Assembly (NCBI RefSeq): GCF_024708915.1
Contig: NZ_JANJXQ010000167.1
Location: 1 to 11,190 of the forward strand
Source of the DNA: Thiobacillus sp.
GTDB taxonomy: Bacteria > Pseudomonadota > Gammaproteobacteria > Burkholderiales > Thiobacillaceae
Direction of reading: 5' to 3'
Length of the DNA stretch: 11,190 nt
Shown: in pieces, positions 7,585-11,190 of the stretch
Numbering within the stretch: position 1 is the first letter of the stretch
Layout: the number at the start of each line of letters is the position of its first letter
Notes under the pieces: model-generated
What the model was told of the DNA's origin: nothing
Seen by the model: only the letters and a program-made list of their open reading frames with translations
Database searches by the model: none
Program-made: the position numbers and the translations under genes

Positions 7585-7618
7585 ATACTAACGGGCGAAT
7601 ATTACAGATATATTTCAA
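7585..7618 (-). promoter_or_regulatory. Pho box and -10 element of the pst operon
   Basis: TTGAAATATATCTGTAAT (7601-7618) matches 14 of 18 positions of the enterobacterial Pho box: two 7-base half-sites, TTGAAAT and CTGTAAT, spaced by four bases. Ten bases further comes TAGTAT (7585-7590), a good -10 hexamer. This is the known geometry of PhoB-activated promoters, where the Pho box replaces the -35 element. Transcription would start near 7578, giving a leader of about 45 bases. The box lies 10 bases beyond the glmM stop. Confidence 0.75.
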
Positions 7619-7627
7619 GGCGGGAAA

Positions 7628-8992
7628 TCATCTGGCCGCTGCAGCGGTCCTCACAACAGCGGCGATGGTTTCGGCCGTATGTCTGACCAAGTCGGCATCC
7701 CGCCCTTCCACCATCACGCGGATCAGGGGCTCGGTACCGGACGCGCGCAGAACGACCCGGCCATTGCCCCCCAGGGCAGCCTCTGCCTCCGCGATCGACA
7801 CACCGACCGCAGGAACGGCATCCAGTTTGAAACCTTTGGCTACCGGCACGTTGATCATCACCTGGGGGTAGGTTTCCAGGTCCGTGGTGAACGCATCCAG
7901 CGTCACGCCCGTCTCGCGCATCGCACGCAGCACCTGCAGTGCTGAAACGATACCGTCGCCCGTGGTGTGTTTATCCAGGCAAAGGATATGCCCCGAGGTC
8001 TCGCCACCCAGCGTCCAGCCGTTCGCCTGCAGGCGTTCCAGCACATAGCGGTCACCCACCTTGGCGCGCTCGAACGGAATCTGGATGCGGGCCAACGCAT
8101 GTTCGGTGCCGAGATTGGTCATCAACGTGCCCACCACGCCGCCCTTCATGTAGCCGGTCTGGATACGATGGCGCGCGATGACATAAACCAGCTGGTCGCC
8201 ATCGTATATCCGCCCTTTCGCGTCGGCCATCATCAGGCGGTCGCCATCGCCGTCGAGCGCAATGCCGAGATCGGCGCCTTGCGCACGCACCGCGTCCGCC
8301 AGCGCCGAAGTGTGCGTGGCACCGCACTTTTCGTTAATGTTGTAGCCGTTCGGCTCGTTGCCGATGGCGATCACTTCGGCGCCCAGTTCGTGCAGCACAT
8401 GCGGCGCAATATGATAGGTCGCACCGTGCGCACAGTCGACCACGATACGCATCCCGCGCAGATCGAGGTGATTGGGAAAGGTGCTCTTGCAAAACTCGAT
8501 ATAACGCGCCGCGGCATCCTCGATCCGGCGAGCACGCCCCAACTGGCGCGCCTCGACCGTGTTGAGGGGAAAATCCAGCCGCGCCTCGATCGCTTTCTCC
8601 ACGCTGTCCGGCAGTTTCTGCCCGCTGGCGGAAAAGAACTTGATGCCGTTGTCTTCGAACGGATTGTGCGATGCCGAGATCACCACCCCGGCCTGCAGAC
8701 GCAGCGCGCGCGTCAGATAGGCCACCGCAGGCGTCGGCATCGGCCCGGTCATCAGCACATTCACGCCGGCAGCGGTCAAGCCGGCTTCCAGTGCGGCTTC
8801 CAGCATGTAGCCGGAAATGCGGGTGTCCTTGCCAATCAGCACGGTCGGGTGCTGATTCGGCGGCAGGCTGCCGCGGTCGGCCACCAGCACCTGTCCGGCA
8901 GCGTAGCCCAGATGCATGACAAACTCCGGCGTGATGGGCGGCTCGCCCACCTTGCCGCGCACGCCGTCGGTGCCGAAATATTTACGCCCCAT
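7628..8992 (-). CDS. glmM: Phosphoglucosamine mutase
   Basis: GlmM converts glucosamine 6-phosphate to glucosamine 1-phosphate, the step before GlmU on the way to UDP-N-acetylglucosamine for peptidoglycan and lipopolysaccharide. The 454-residue protein is full length. Family motifs are the N-terminal [13 protein letters not shown], the phosphoserine loop [12 protein letters not shown] with active Ser108, the magnesium site DGDGDR (247-252), the sugar-binding GGETSGH (329-335) and the phosphate-binding [12 protein letters not shown] (416-427). The frame extends to 9133, but the ATG at 8992 is right: it has GGAGGA eight bases upstream and the family N-terminus. It overlaps folP by 11 bases. No terminator separates it from the pst promoter. 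Confidence 0.98.
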   Translation of the reverse strand: MGRKYFGTDGVRGKVGEPPITPEFVMHLGYAAGQVLVADRGSLPPNQHPTVLIGKDTRISGYMLEAALEAGLTAAGVNVLMTGPMPTPAVAYLTRALRLQAGVVISASHNPFEDNGIKFFSASGQKLPDSVEKAIEARLDFPLNTVEARQLGRARRIEDAAARYIEFCKSTFPNHLDLRGMRIVVDCAHGATYHIAPHVLHELGAEVIAIGNEPNGYNINEKCGATHTSALADAVRAQGADLGIALDGDGDRLMMADAKGRIYDGDQLVYVIARHRIQTGYMKGGVVGTLMTNLGTEHALARIQIPFERAKVGDRYVLERLQANGWTLGGETSGHILCLDKHTTGDGIVSALQVLRAMRETGVTLDAFTTDLETYPQVMINVPVAKGFKLDAVPAVGVSIAEAEAALGGNGRVVLRASGTEPLIRVMVEGRDADLVRHTAETIAAVVRTAAAAR

Positions 8993-9821
8993 CCTGTTGT
9001 TCCTCCACTGCATTCCATACCGCCAGCGCATCCCGCATGGCGGCCACATCGTGTACCCGGAGCAAGCGCGCACCACGTGCCACGGCAGCCAGATGCGCCG
9101 CCACTCCGGCGAATTCGCGCGCCTCGACGGCACGCCCGGTCAATGTACCCAGCATGGATTTGCGCGACATCCCAGCCAGCACGGGCACGCCCGTTTCCAC
9201 CAGGCAGTGCAGGTGCTTGAGCAGGGCCACATTGTGTTCCAGCATTTTGCCAAATCCGAAGCCCGGATCGATCACCAGTCTCTCACGGCTCATGCCCGCT
9301 GCTTCGCAAACCCGTATCCTGTCCTGCAAAAACCGCTTCACGTCCTCGACCACATCGGCATAATGGGGCGCATGCTGCATGCTCTGCGGCTCACCCTGCA
9401 TATGCATCAGGCACACCGCCGCATCGGATGTCCTCACCGCCTCCAGCGCGCCGGGCGCACGCAAGGCCATCACGTCGTTCACCATGGCCGCACCTGCGTC
9501 GAGCGCAGCGCGCATCACTTCGGGTTTCGTGGTATCGATCGACACCACACAGCCGCACCTGGCAAGCGCCTCGATCACTGGCCGCACCCGGCGGATTTCC
9601 TCATCGGCCGGCACAGCAGCCGCGCCCGGACGGGTGGACTCCCCGCCGACATCGAGGATATCGGCGCCATCTTCCCGCAGCTTGAGGGCATGCTCGATCG
9701 CGGCCTGGGCGTTGCCCAGCCGCCCTCCGTCCGAAAACGAATCAGGCGTGATATTGACGATACCCATGACAAGGGGGTGTGCCAGGGAGAGGCGGTGCGA
9801 ACCGGCGTGGAGTACGGACAT
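8982..9821 (-). CDS. folP: Dihydropteroate synthase
   Basis: FolP joins p-aminobenzoate to 6-hydroxymethyl-7,8-dihydropterin diphosphate in folate synthesis and is the sulfonamide target. The 279-residue TIM-barrel protein has the expected motifs: [11 protein letters not shown] (23-33), [10 protein letters not shown] (57-66), SIDTTKP (94-100), MHMQGEP (139-145), DPGFGFGK (185-192), MSRKS (218-222) and RVHDV (255-259). The ATG at 9821 is chosen by elimination: an in-frame TAG lies upstream, and the next ATG (codon 19) would remove the first strand. Oddly, no Shine-Dalgarno is visible; the seven bases before the ATG are all T, the tail of the ftsH terminator. Its 3' end overlaps glmM, so the two are surely co-expressed. 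Confidence 0.97.
   Translation of the reverse strand: MSVLHAGSHRLSLAHPLVMGIVNITPDSFSDGGRLGNAQAAIEHALKLREDGADILDVGGESTRPGAAAVPADEEIRRVRPVIEALARCGCVVSIDTTKPEVMRAALDAGAAMVNDVMALRAPGALEAVRTSDAAVCLMHMQGEPQSMQHAPHYADVVEDVKRFLQDRIRVCEAAGMSRERLVIDPGFGFGKMLEHNVALLKHLHCLVETGVPVLAGMSRKSMLGTLTGRAVEAREFAGVAAHLAAVARGARLLRVHDVAAMRDALAVWNAVEEQQDGA
9001..9006 (-). promoter_or_regulatory. Ribosome binding site of glmM
   Basis: GGAGGA lies eight bases before the ATG at 8992, inside the end of folP. It settles the glmM start against the longer open frame that reaches back to 9133. Confidence 0.8.
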
Positions 9822-9847
9822 AAAAAAAGAGGGGCCAAAGCCCCCCT
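9822..9847 (-). terminator. Intrinsic terminator after ftsH, abutting the folP start codon
   Basis: On the transcribed strand AGGGG pairs with CCCCT around a short loop (GGCTTTGG) and is followed by CTTTTTTT. The hairpin starts 28 bases after the ftsH stop, and the T-run ends at the base before the folP ATG. The stem is short but all GC except one pair, and the T-tract is good, so at least partial termination is likely. Confidence 0.7.
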
Positions 9848-9875
9848 ATTGTAGTGCGTGATGCCGAATCTACGT

Positions 9876-11190
<1,315 letters not shown>

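Noticed and set aside
7967..9220. 417-codon plus-strand open frame opposite glmM
   Set aside because: Shadow of glmM with high His/Arg/Gln content, no family match that I can see, and no promoter or ribosome site evident.

Overview
The window carries core chromosomal genes of a GC-rich proteobacterium. Separate nuoC and nuoD (not fused as in E. coli), the residue patterns of NuoA/B/C, and the series ftsH-folP-glmM-pst plus tpiA-secG-tRNA-Leu-nuo all point to a betaproteobacterium. A member of the Nitrosomonadales/Thiobacillus-like group is a guess from synteny only. Every gene lies on the minus strand, so the text below reads from the high-coordinate end downwards.

Layout in transcription order: ftsH (5' end cut off by the window edge), an intrinsic terminator, folP and glmM (overlapping by 11 bases), a Pho-box promoter, pstS, two tandem stem-loops, pstC, pstA, pstB, a stem-loop overlapping a promoter, tpiA, secG, tRNA-Leu(GAG), a sigma70-type promoter, then nuoA, nuoB, nuoC and nuoD (3' end cut off). 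No intergenic stretch reaches 300 bases.

Functionally there are four blocks: membrane protein quality control (FtsH) with folate synthesis (FolP) and amino-sugar supply for the cell wall (GlmM); the PstSCAB high-affinity phosphate importer, with a well-matched PhoB site in front of pstS; triose-phosphate isomerase with the translocon subunit SecG and a leucine tRNA; and the start of the complex I operon. The pst block separates glmM from tpiA-secG-tRNA-Leu, which sit next to or near glmM in many gammaproteobacteria. No phoU, phoB or phoR follows pstB here.

I found no phage, transposon, CRISPR array, toxin-antitoxin pair, defence system or unrecognised protein, and I do not think the window holds an undescribed multi-gene system. 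What merits a second look is in the non-coding DNA: the Pho promoter, the paired pstS-pstC hairpins, the terminator that runs straight into the folP start codon, a 12-base direct repeat flanking the tRNA gene, and the hairpin/promoter overlap before tpiA.
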